This document shows, one piece after another, positions 1 through 7,469 of a stretch of 29,164 nt of DNA (positions are counted from its first letter, which is position 1; every line of letters begins with the position of its first letter). The notes beneath the pieces are model-generated. The model saw only the letters and a list, made by a program, of their open reading frames with translations. It searched no databases and was not told the DNA's origin. The stretch is from VMFP01 sp964630025. GTDB taxonomy: Bacteria; Patescibacteriota; Andersenbacteria; UBA10190; CAIZMI01. The DNA is taken from positions 1-29,164 of the forward strand of contig CAZVRG010000012.1 of NCBI GenBank assembly GCA_964630025.1. The letters run 5' to 3'. Both the position numbers and the translations under genes were made by a program.

Positions 1-57
1 GTCGGAGAAGATCTAGAGCGTCGCGTCGTCATTCGCCCAAAGGATCCACTCGCGTAG
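1..57 (+). CDS. C-terminal tail of an upstream gene (partial)
   Basis: Frame 1 is open from the window edge to a TAG stop at 55-57 and gives an 18-residue tail (VGEDLERRVVIRPKDPLA) with charged, coding-like composition. The stop lies at the left edge of the inverted repeat that begins near position 54, so the repeat may have supplied or moved the end of the gene. The stretch is too short to assign a family; the reading is a plausible guess. Confidence 0.3.
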   Translation, partial: VGEDLERRVVIRPKDPLA

Positions 58-131
58 CTTCTTAGCTTGTAGCTTTTTAGCTTGCAGGAACGGGACCATC
101 CGCGTCTACAAGCTACCAGCTACAAGCTACA
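54..131. repeat. Inverted pair of AGCTTGTAGCT-type repeats (family D)
   Basis: The left arm (54-86) contains repeated TAGCTT / AGCTTGTAGCT units. The right arm (106-131) carries the reverse complement, CTACAAGCTACCAGCTACAA. About 19 bases separate them. The pair fills the gap between the upstream gene tail and the flippase start codon at 140, so the flippase has no recognisable Shine-Dalgarno sequence. Internal near-tandem units plus inverted arms resemble the other repeat families in this window. Confidence 0.8.
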
Positions 132-139
132 CGCCCGTT

Positions 140-1594
140 ATGCTTCCTCCACAGCTCCTTTCCGGGACGCTCGTGTCCACGGTAGGCAGAGTGCTCGGCA
201 CGCTTCTTTCCGTTCTGACGATCGGTATTGTGACGCGCGGTCTCGCGCACGAAGGCGGCGTCGGTGCCTACGGGACATACGCGACTATTTTTGCGTTTCT
301 TGCTGTTGTTTCTATTATTGCCGATGGAGGGCTCTATCTCGTGTTTACGCGTCGCGCGGCGCAGGAGGATCCCGCAGACGAAGCGCGTCTTCTCCTTTCC
401 GTTCTTCGACTGCGTGCGATAAGTTTCGCCGGCGCGCTCGTGCTCCTTGTCATCGTCATGTCCGTGCTCCCCTACCTGCCTCTTGTGCGCATGGGGATTC
501 TTTTGGGCGCAATTGGTATCGGCAGCCAGCTCATCGTCCAGTTGTTGCTTGGGGTTTTTCAAAAACGTCTTCGCATGGTATCGCCCGCGGTTGCGGAAGT
601 GTGTGGGCGCGCAGGCACGCTCCTTCTTGCGTTGCTTATTCGCGCAAGCGACGGAGGGATTCTCGCGTATGTCGGCGCATTTGTTGTCGGAACGCTGATT
701 ACGCTGTTGATCACGACAGGGGCTGTGTGGCGCATGCTTCCCGCGCCGGCATCCAAAGACCGCGTACCATCACGTACCTTGCTTCGTGAGGCATGGCCGA
801 TGGGCGCGCTGCTGCTCTGTTGGATGATCGTGTTTCGCGCGGATAGTGTTCTTCTTTCCCTGCTGCGGCCGCCCGAGGAGCTCGGGTGGTACGCGCTTCC
901 CTACAAAGTGCTGGAGAGCCTTCTCTTTTTTCCCGCGATGATTGGCGGGCTTCTCTTGCCGGCATTCTCACGGACGGCAGCAATGGAACGCGAGCGCCTT
1001 CCGGCTTCGCTTACTGCCGCAACGCATCTCTTTTTTCTTCTTGCACTTCCGGTTGTGCTCATCCTCTTTCTCGCGGCTCCGTGGATGATCACCATACTGG
1101 GCGGAGCAGCGTTTGCGCCATCGATTGGCGTATTACGCATTCTCGCTCTCGCACTTGGCGCGCTCTTTTTTGGCAATCTCTACGGGAATGGCGCCATCGC
1201 ACTCGGCCAACACCGTCGACTGCTCTGGGGTGCAGCCACGCTCGCCGTGCTGAACGTTCTGGTGAATAGTGTCATCATTCCTCGGTATTCGTTTCTTGGT
1301 GCTGCCTGGACAACGCTTGGGACGGAGATACTCTCGGCGGGTTTTGCGGCGCGCATTGTGTGGAGCCGTGCGCGCTTTTCTATTCTGTCCTCAACAAATC
1401 TGCACATTGCGAGCGCGGGCGGCGCGTTCGTCCTTGTGAGTCTTCTTCCCATACCACTTCTCCTCCGCATCATCGGCGGAAGCTGTGTGTATCTTGGCGC
1501 GCTCTGGATGCTCGGCGTGCTGACCCCGCGACGCGTGTGGGATCTTGTGCGGGCACAGCGATCGTTTGACGCTTTTCGTGTGGGGGTCTCATGA
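140..1594 (+). CDS. Polysaccharide flippase (Wzx-like, MOP superfamily)
   Basis: A 484-residue, very hydrophobic protein with about 12-14 predicted membrane helices and short loops, the usual size and character of lipid-linked oligosaccharide flippases of the MATE/MOP superfamily. The N-terminus (LLSGTLVSTVGRVLGTLLSV) resembles the first helix of this family, followed by a helix and a TRGL/YGTYATIF stretch typical of polysaccharide-export flippases. It would move undecaprenyl-linked glycan units across the cytoplasmic membrane. It is the first gene of a plus-strand glycan operon and its stop overlaps the next start (ATGA at 1591-1594), which implies translational coupling. The start at 140 is the first ATG after the family D repeat. 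The family call is good; the substrate is unknown. Confidence 0.85.
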   Translation: MLPPQLLSGTLVSTVGRVLGTLLSVLTIGIVTRGLAHEGGVGAYGTYATIFAFLAVVSIIADGGLYLVFTRRAAQEDPADEARLLLSVLRLRAISFAGALVLLVIVMSVLPYLPLVRMGILLGAIGIGSQLIVQLLLGVFQKRLRMVSPAVAEVCGRAGTLLLALLIRASDGGILAYVGAFVVGTLITLLITTGAVWRMLPAPASKDRVPSRTLLREAWPMGALLLCWMIVFRADSVLLSLLRPPEELGWYALPYKVLESLLFFPAMIGGLLLPAFSRTAAMERERLPASLTAATHLFFLLALPVVLILFLAAPWMITILGGAAFAPSIGVLRILALALGALFFGNLYGNGAIALGQHRRLLWGAATLAVLNVLVNSVIIPRYSFLGAAWTTLGTEILSAGFAARIVWSRARFSILSSTNLHIASAGGAFVLVSLLPIPLLLRIIGGSCVYLGALWMLGVLTPRRVWDLVRAQRSFDAFRVGVS

Positions 1595-2508
1595 CACTAA
1601 CGGTTATTATTCCGGCGCGGAATGGCGCCGGTACCCTCCCACGCGTTCTCCGTTCACTGCACCAACAGCTGCGTCCTTCCGATGGGTGCATTGTTGTGGA
1701 CGACGGATCGACGGATGACACCGCGCTGATTGTCGCCCGAGAACGCGCAGCGTTTTCGTGTCATCTGCAACTTATTCAGCAAGCGCATCGCGGCGCCGCC
1801 GCCGCTCGGAACGCAGGTATTGCCGCTGCGACAACCGAACTCATTGTGTTTCTCGGCGCGGATATTCTTCCGCATCCTGCGTGTATTGAACGTCATCGCT
1901 CGGTACATCAGCGGTTCTTGGAAGCATCTGTTGGTTGCGTGGGGTTTGTCACGTGGGATCCGCAGCTGCCGCCCACGCCGCTAATGGTGTGGCTGGAACA
2001 TGGCGGTCCAGAGAATGCCTATGGACAGATTGCCGGACAGACATGGGTGGACGTTGCGCAGTACTGCTATGGCGCAAATATCTCATTTAAAAGACAATTT
2101 GTTGCCACTGTGGGTGGGTTTAATGAACAAGAGTTTTGTACATACGGATGGGAAGATTGTGATTTTGGTATCCGCCTGGCCGACCACGGCGGGCGATTAT
2201 TCTACGAGCCGACAGCCCGCGCGTATCACGCACACGCGTACTCCTTTCCTGCATGGGAGTCTCGTCAGATCGCTGCGGGGAAAAGTTTTGTGAACCTTGT
2301 CCGTCTTCATTCGAAACGCCATGCACTTCCCGCGTCTGCGCATGGATGGCGATACGCAGCACGAAGGGCTGTCTATGGCTCGCCACTCGGGACATTGCTC
2401 TTTGCACTCGCACGGTTTGCCGAGCGGCGGTGGATTTTCCCGCGGCTCTATGCCCGTGTTTCCGGATGGGTGTTTACCGAGAGTGTTCACGGTTCACTGT
2501 CGCGCTAA
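1591..2508 (+). CDS. Family 2 glycosyltransferase (GT-A fold)
   Basis: A 305-residue cytosolic or membrane-associated glycosyltransferase. It opens with the GT2 strand LTVIIPARNGAGTLPRVLRS and the nucleotide-binding VVDDGSTDDT at about residues 35-45. The metal-binding DXD position reads FLGADILP, a variant with glycine before the acidic pair. The acceptor-side acidic motif is GWEDCDFGIRLADHGG. It probably transfers a sugar from a nucleotide donor to the growing lipid-linked unit. The start ATG overlaps the flippase stop by 4 bp. After it comes a 176-bp, more AT-rich gap with no convincing gene, so the next gene may have its own promoter. Donor and acceptor cannot be predicted. Confidence 0.9.
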   Translation: MTLTVIIPARNGAGTLPRVLRSLHQQLRPSDGCIVVDDGSTDDTALIVARERAAFSCHLQLIQQAHRGAAAARNAGIAAATTELIVFLGADILPHPACIERHRSVHQRFLEASVGCVGFVTWDPQLPPTPLMVWLEHGGPENAYGQIAGQTWVDVAQYCYGANISFKRQFVATVGGFNEQEFCTYGWEDCDFGIRLADHGGRLFYEPTARAYHAHAYSFPAWESRQIAAGKSFVNLVRLHSKRHALPASAHGWRYAARRAVYGSPLGTLLFALARFAERRWIFPRLYARVSGWVFTESVHGSLSR

Positions 2509-2684
2509 GATGAGAACCTGTGGAAAACTCTACTTCAGGACATGTGAGGGAACCTCGGATATGATGGCATTTTGTGGCTTCATACAGAGGAAATATTGCA
2601 TGTGTGGTCTGATATATCCGCAAGATTTCCATCAAAAAATCGCACGCAATCCACAGCTTGTACACATTTGATAAACACATAGAT

Positions 2685-3533
2685 ATGGATGATCTTCGCG
2701 ACACAACGGTCATTGTCCTGCATTTTGGGGAGCCCGCGATCACCGAGGCAACGCTCGAGACGCTTCGTCGCTTCTACCCGAACCCCCGCGCGCCGCGCGT
2801 CATTCTTGTAGAAAATGGTTCGCCCTTCCCAGGCGAGCGATTCCCGGATATGCAGCGGATCACGCTTTCAACGAATAGGGGATATGGCGCTGGGAATAAT
2901 CGCGGTATACACGCAGCACTCAACGCAGGAGCGACATATGTTGTTCTTCTCAACAATGATGTGCGTATTGTTCCGGGGGTATTTGAGGCAATGCGTCGCG
3001 CTGCGGAGCAGTCTTCTGTTGGTCTTGTCGGTGTTCCCCTGCAAGAGCTGGAAGGGCTTGTGTGGGGCGGTGGAACAGTTTCCTGGTGGACGCTTCAAAC
3101 ATCCCTTGCACGCCAAAAACACACTGTCGCGCGCCTTCACTACATCCATGGCGCATGCCTGGGCATAACGCGCCAGTGTATTGAGCACGTCGGATTATTG
3201 CGCGAGGACTTTTTTCTCTACTGGGAAGATGTTGATTTCGGATTGCGAGCCCGACGCGCAGGGTTCGCACTGTCCGTGGCAGATGTTGCCCCTCTTCAGC
3301 ATGGTTCTGCCACAGAAGTCAGCGCGCAGAAGCGTTCTGCAAAAACGTACTATCTTGTGCGGAATGCAATCTATGCCGCACGGACATGGGCGCCTATTCC
3401 TGCGCGTCTGTGGGTGGAGGCGCTTCTTCCAGTACGGTGGGTTGTTGCGGCCCTCCGCGGGAAGCAGGGTGTCGCGCGTGCCCTTGCAGACGCTGCGCAT
3501 CGCGTGACGGGAACCTACACAACACGCCCATGA
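2685..3533 (+). CDS. Family 2 glycosyltransferase (rhamnosyltransferase-like)
   Basis: A 282-residue GT2 protein. Visible motifs are the first strand TTVIVLHFGEPAITEATLET, ILVENGSP, STNRGYGAGNNRGIHAALN, LLNNDVRIVPG (the NND metal-binding position) and FFLYWEDVDFGLRARRAG. The NRG...NNRG and NND pattern is typical of rhamnosyltransferase/WbbL-like GT2 enzymes that extend O-antigen-like glycans. I chose the ATG at 2685 over an in-frame TTG at 2658 because the recognisable domain begins directly after it. The stop overlaps the next gene by ATGA (3530-3533). It belongs to the glycan operon; sugar specificity is unknown. Confidence 0.9.
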   Translation: MDDLRDTTVIVLHFGEPAITEATLETLRRFYPNPRAPRVILVENGSPFPGERFPDMQRITLSTNRGYGAGNNRGIHAALNAGATYVVLLNNDVRIVPGVFEAMRRAAEQSSVGLVGVPLQELEGLVWGGGTVSWWTLQTSLARQKHTVARLHYIHGACLGITRQCIEHVGLLREDFFLYWEDVDFGLRARRAGFALSVADVAPLQHGSATEVSAQKRSAKTYYLVRNAIYAARTWAPIPARLWVEALLPVRWVVAALRGKQGVARALADAAHRVTGTYTTRP

Positions 3534-5698
3534 AACAACTTTCCATTATTATCGTTACGCATAACTCCGCCGACGATCTTCCGCGGTGTCTCGCCGCGCT
3601 TCCTGCGGCAGTTGGAGCGCACGCGTTCGAAGTGATTGTTGTTGATACCGATTCTCACGATGCAAGCATAGGGATTGCGCGCACGCACATGCCCTCGCTC
3701 ATTGTTCTCCATATGGAAAATCGCGGGTTTGCCGCTGCAGCGAATCGCGGCGCCGCGCGCGCGTCCGGCGACGTTCTTGTATTTCTCAATCCTGATACGC
3801 AGCTTCCTCCACAAAGTCTGTCACGCCTCTTCACCCTCTGTATGCGCGAGGGTGTTGCGGCGGTTTCCGGAATGTTGGTAAACGCGGATGGAACACCGGA
3901 ACCAGTCAGTGAGCCCTTTCCAAGTTTGTGGCGGTACATTCGCCGTCGGCTTCCACGCGCTCGTGCCCCACTGCCCACGGAACCCTTCAGCGTTCCGTGG
4001 ATTTCCGGTGCGGCATTGTGCGTGCGCCGCGACGACTTCCAGCACGTGCAAGGATTCCACGAAGCGTTTTTTCTCTATTACGAAGATATTGATCTGTGTT
4101 ATCGTCTTCGCGCGCGTGGGAGAGACATCCTTCTCGACCCCGGCGCGCGCATTCTTCATCGAGGCGGGCAAAGCGCCTCGCACGAGGAGCGCACACGACT
4201 CTCTGACCAGGCAGAGGATGTGTATTTTGCACGGCATCGTCCGTGGTGGGAAAGAGTGATCCTGGGCGGCATGCGCGCGGTATTTCGTCTCTTTGTCCCC
4301 CGCGTCCATCCCATCGTATGGGCAACTCTTCCGGCGCTCATGCTTGGCGCGGTGTTTGCGGCACGCAACGACATGGTTGCTGGAGGCGTGCTGATAGCCG
4401 CATTTCTGACCGTGCTGACGCTCTCCGCGCGGATGCCAGAGAGTGGAGCGCTGCTTCTTCTGGGAAGTGTCGTGTTTGGCCAACTCCTCCGTGTACCGCT
4501 GGGAAGCAGTGGCACAATCACGTTCACGGACGCGCTTCTTCCTGCGGTGGCAGGCGGATGGGTGCTCGCTCTCCGAGCATCCGTACAGAGAACCGGCGTG
4601 CGTATATCCTTCGGTGATCTCGCAACGCTTGGCGTTGTGAGCGCATTTCTCCCTGGAGTACTGCTTGCTGGCGAGCGCCTTCCTGAAAGCGAATGGAAGA
4701 TCGCAGCGAGCTACGCACTGCGCCTTTTGCTTATTCTTGCACTGATTCCACTCGGAACGCGCGTGCTCCGTCACCCTCGTCGCATGCTGCTCGGTATCGT
4801 GAGCGCAGGCGTGCTCCTTGCGATTCTTGGTTTTCTGCAGTTGGTGGTACTTCCTGCTGCGAGCCCCGGTGCCGCAGTTGCGACCGTGTGTGCGTGGGCG
4901 CCGCTCCCCGTGTGTCCGGTTGAAGGGTGGGATCCGCATCCCGGACGATTATTTTCCACATGGCTGGACCCGAATCTCCTCGGCGGATTTTTTGTGCTGA
5001 CGATTTCGCTGCTTCTTGCATTTCCCGTTCCATCGCATTGGGGGAACCGGCTTCTGCTTGTCGGGGCGGGAGGCATGACATCTGCCGCGCTCCTCCTCAC
5101 ACAGTCGAGAGCGTCGCTTGGGGCGCTCATCGCAGTTGTGTTGGTGAGCGTCATCTTCCTTCGCGCGTGGAGGCGTGTGTTTCCGGTCATTACTGGAGCG
5201 TTGGCGGGCCTTGTTTTCCTCCCCGCGTTTCTTACGCGCCTGCAGAGCGTAAGTGTGGTGGATCCCACCGTTGCGCTTCGTCTACACTCATGGCAACAGG
5301 CAAGTGAGCATGTGGTCCGATTCCCGTTGTTTGGTGTTGGGTACAACGCGTATGGTGTTGAACAACTCGCGGTAGGAAATATCGGAACCCTCGCGCTGCA
5401 CTCGCGCGCTGGCGCAGAAAATTCTTTTCTCACAATTCTTGCTACCACCGGAATGTGGGGCGCGGCACTCGTGTTGTTTGTTATCACGCTTCTCGTATGG
5501 GTCCTTCTGCGGCGTTCTGCGTCCCGCCCCTTCGTATCTCTTGTTCCCGCCGCGTTGCTTACCATCGTGGGTGTATCTGTACACGCCCAATTCGTGCACA
5601 GTCTTCTCTACGTGCATCTTCTCCTACCGCTTGTCTTGATCCTCGCGCTTGTAGGTCGGCAGGATGCGCAGTCTGTTGGCTCACCAAACGCTGCATGA
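3530..5698 (+). CDS. GT2 glycosyltransferase fused to an O-antigen ligase/polymerase (Wzy_C-like)
   Basis: A 722-residue two-module protein. Residues 1-245 are a GT2 domain: LSIIIVTHNSADDLPRCLAA, VIVVDTDSHD, MENRGFAAAANRGAA, FLNPDT (NPD at 87-89) and FFLYYEDIDLCYRLRARG (about 181-198). From about residue 260 the protein is a polytopic membrane domain with O-antigen ligase hallmarks: GRLFSTWLDPNLLGG (about 472-486), LLLTQSRASLGAL (521-533), RFPLFGVGYNAYG (597-609) and AENSFLTILATTGMWG (628-643). The start is the ATG at 3530, which overlaps the previous stop as ATGA; an upstream in-frame extension would overlap the previous gene by 150 bp and is not needed. The fusion suggests that sugar addition and polymerisation or ligation are physically linked. 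The next gene is a second ligase-like protein. Confidence 0.88.
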   Translation: MKQLSIIIVTHNSADDLPRCLAALPAAVGAHAFEVIVVDTDSHDASIGIARTHMPSLIVLHMENRGFAAAANRGAARASGDVLVFLNPDTQLPPQSLSRLFTLCMREGVAAVSGMLVNADGTPEPVSEPFPSLWRYIRRRLPRARAPLPTEPFSVPWISGAALCVRRDDFQHVQGFHEAFFLYYEDIDLCYRLRARGRDILLDPGARILHRGGQSASHEERTRLSDQAEDVYFARHRPWWERVILGGMRAVFRLFVPRVHPIVWATLPALMLGAVFAARNDMVAGGVLIAAFLTVLTLSARMPESGALLLLGSVVFGQLLRVPLGSSGTITFTDALLPAVAGGWVLALRASVQRTGVRISFGDLATLGVVSAFLPGVLLAGERLPESEWKIAASYALRLLLILALIPLGTRVLRHPRRMLLGIVSAGVLLAILGFLQLVVLPAASPGAAVATVCAWAPLPVCPVEGWDPHPGRLFSTWLDPNLLGGFFVLTISLLLAFPVPSHWGNRLLLVGAGGMTSAALLLTQSRASLGALIAVVLVSVIFLRAWRRVFPVITGALAGLVFLPAFLTRLQSVSVVDPTVALRLHSWQQASEHVVRFPLFGVGYNAYGVEQLAVGNIGTLALHSRAGAENSFLTILATTGMWGAALVLFVITLLVWVLLRRSASRPFVSLVPAALLTIVGVSVHAQFVHSLLYVHLLLPLVLILALVGRQDAQSVGSPNAA

Positions 5699-7050
5699 CT
5701 GTTCCCCTCGTCACACTCGTTCCATTTTTCATTGCGGTAGGCGTGTGCGCATGGTGGCGACCGCGTTTCGTGATCGTGCTCCCGCTTATCGCGCACGCTG
5801 CGTACCTTCTCCGCTCCCGCGTTGTGTTTGGCGCCATAGACATTCCTACAACACTTCTCGAGCTTCTCCTCGGTGCGGCAGTCATCACCGGCATCGTGCA
5901 TTGGCGAGCACGCATCTTGAGCGAGCTGCGCGCGCTTCCTCGAAGTGTTCTTGTAAGCGTTGGAGTCTTTCTCTGCGTAGCAACGATATCTGCATTCATT
6001 GCTCCCCATCCGCGAACGGCATGGGGGCACTGGAAAGCGTTCGTCATTGAGCCGATCGCATACGCAGCGGTACTGCTTCCGCTTCTCCGCGTGAAGGAGG
6101 GGCGCATGCTCGTCGTGCGGGCGCTTCTCTGGGGCGGTATCGTCTCCGCGGCGGCGTCACTTATCGCAGTTGCGCTCTGTCCCCTGTTTCCTGTTCACTG
6201 TCCCCTCACCGCAGACTTTGGTCGTCTTCGTGGGATCTATGATGTTCCTAATTCACTCGCGCTTGTCCTCGCACCGCTTACCGTCTTTGCTGGCGTACTT
6301 GCATTCGATTCTTCCTCGCCATTTCATCTTCATCGCTTTGCGCGTCGCGCGCTCGTACTCTTTGTACCAGCACTGCTATTCACGCAGTCATTCGGTGGCC
6401 TTTTGAGTGCAGGAATTGCTTCGTTTATCTTTTTACGTAAAAAGGTAAAATCCACTTTTCCACTTGTGGGAGTTGTTCTGGTTGTCGGGCTGTTCTTCCT
6501 ATGGTCGACGGGGAGAATAACGCATGTATTTGCGGAAAGCTCTCCCCTCCGCGCGCGGGCGCAAATCTGGGCAACATCTGCGGAGCTGATTCGCGACCAT
6601 CCGTTCCTCGGCACCGGTCTCGGCACCTTCGAACCGGCGTATCAGGCGAAGCTGCACGAATTGCTTGCGAAGGGAGCAGAGAACAGAGAACAGGGCACAG
6701 AGACACTGTTTACTGTTCCCTGTTGCCTGTTCCCTCCGTTGGAATGGGTCGTGCGCGATCCGCATAACGTCCTTCTTTCCTTCTGGCTGAACACCGGACT
6801 GCTCGGTCTGCTCTCGATGGGAGCGTTAGTTATTTTCGCTCTTTACCGTGCCGACCCCCGATCCCCGACCCCCTACACCCGCGCAGCGCAATCCGCACTG
6901 ATTACGCTGCTCGTGTTCGGCCTTGTCGACGTTCCCTATATGAAAAATGATCTCACCGTACTGTGGTGGGTGTACAGTGTTCTTGTCTTCAGCGGGTATT
7001 CGCGGCGGGGGGCGGACCTGGCTCCCGAAGATTCACAAGCTCCGGGTTGA
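5695..7050 (+). CDS. O-antigen ligase family membrane protein
   Basis: A 451-residue polytopic membrane protein. The Wzy_C-type core is visible as GIYDVPNSLALVLAPL, FTQSFGGLLSAGIASF, then AQIWATSAELIRDHPFLGTG, GLGTFEPAYQ and DPHNVLLSFWLNTGLLGLL. It would transfer or polymerise lipid-linked glycan on the outer face of the membrane. The start is the ATG at 5695, overlapping the previous stop as ATGA. Between FEPAYQ and the DPHN motif, in what should be an extracytoplasmic loop, lies a segment containing ENREQGTETLF encoded by a family C repeat (6671-6736); it is in frame and leaves the flanking motifs intact. The 3' end overlaps the convergent pilin-like gene by 62 bp. With the GT2-ligase fusion this makes two ligase/polymerase-type proteins in one operon, perhaps one polymerase and one ligase. 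Confidence 0.87.
   Translation: MTVPLVTLVPFFIAVGVCAWWRPRFVIVLPLIAHAAYLLRSRVVFGAIDIPTTLLELLLGAAVITGIVHWRARILSELRALPRSVLVSVGVFLCVATISAFIAPHPRTAWGHWKAFVIEPIAYAAVLLPLLRVKEGRMLVVRALLWGGIVSAAASLIAVALCPLFPVHCPLTADFGRLRGIYDVPNSLALVLAPLTVFAGVLAFDSSSPFHLHRFARRALVLFVPALLFTQSFGGLLSAGIASFIFLRKKVKSTFPLVGVVLVVGLFFLWSTGRITHVFAESSPLRARAQIWATSAELIRDHPFLGTGLGTFEPAYQAKLHELLAKGAENREQGTETLFTVPCCLFPPLEWVVRDPHNVLLSFWLNTGLLGLLSMGALVIFALYRADPRSPTPYTRAAQSALITLLVFGLVDVPYMKNDLTVLWWVYSVLVFSGYSRRGADLAPEDSQAPG
6671..6736. repeat. Family C inverted repeat, empty form, inside the O-antigen ligase gene
   Basis: The purine arm (6671-6707, AGAGAACAGAGAACAGGG type) is followed after a few bases by the pyrimidine arm (about 6712-6735, CTGTTCCCTGTTGCC type). 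The arms are reverse complementary and could form a long imperfect hairpin. The element lies in frame within the coding sequence and encodes an ENREQGTE-like peptide. Confidence 0.85.
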
Positions 7051-7441
7051 TAGTGTTCAGAATGACCCACGCAAAAAGCCCAATCACCAATCCAATAATG
7101 GCGCGCTCAATATACGTCCTTCCCGTTTTTGCCATCTCGGCATTTCCGGCGGCAATGAAATACATGTAGGCGCCGATCGCAATAAAAATCGCCGCAGCGA
7201 TGATAATCATAATAATCCCAAAACGAAAGACGGCGCTCATAAGTCCGGAGATTCCTGTAATGTTTCCGAACGGTGCGTCAAGAGGATCTAGCGACGGCGG
7301 TGTCGCTCCTTGAGAAGTTTCGGCACTGCCCCTTACAGCATCGCCTACATTCTGACCGAGTGCAGGGGGCAAGACAAACGCTGCAAGCATCCATACAATC
7401 AGTACGTGCACTATGCTACGAAAGAGTATTGAGTGACGCAT
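6989..7441 (-). CDS. VirB2/TrbC-like pilin subunit of the T4SS-like operon
   Basis: A 150-residue protein with an N-terminal signal sequence (about 1-29, ending PPALGQ), a short polar region and two hydrophobic helices (about 68-95 and 111-130) separated by AAGNAEMAKTGRTYIERA. A signal peptide plus two close helices with a GR.YI..AIIGLVI pattern is typical of VirB2/TrbC-like pilins, though divergent. It would form the pilus or a membrane-embedded subunit. It is the last gene of the minus-strand T4SS-like operon, 28 bp after virB4. Its 3' end overlaps the convergent O-antigen ligase gene by 62 bp. The family call rests on topology and context. Confidence 0.65.
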   Translation of the reverse strand: MRHSILFRSIVHVLIVWMLAAFVLPPALGQNVGDAVRGSAETSQGATPPSLDPLDAPFGNITGISGLMSAVFRFGIIMIIIAAAIFIAIGAYMYFIAAGNAEMAKTGRTYIERAIIGLVIGLFAWVILNTINPELVNLREPGPPPAANTR

Positions 7442-7469
7442 GCGGGAAGAGCAGGTTCTCTAGATATTA

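Noticed and set aside
2509..2684. DnaA-box-like sequences (TTTTCCACA on the minus strand near 2520; CAATCCACA near 2650)
   Set aside because: There are one or two mismatches each, only two sites, and no dnaA, dnaN or AT-rich unwinding region; this is not enough for an origin.
3821..4939. A 372-codon open frame on the minus strand
   Set aside because: It is antisense to the GT2-ligase fusion and has no family signature.
6180..6206. Another family C pyrimidine arm in the O-antigen ligase gene (CCTGTTTCCTGTTCACTGTC)
   Set aside because: It is short and has no purine partner nearby; it could be ordinary coding sequence.
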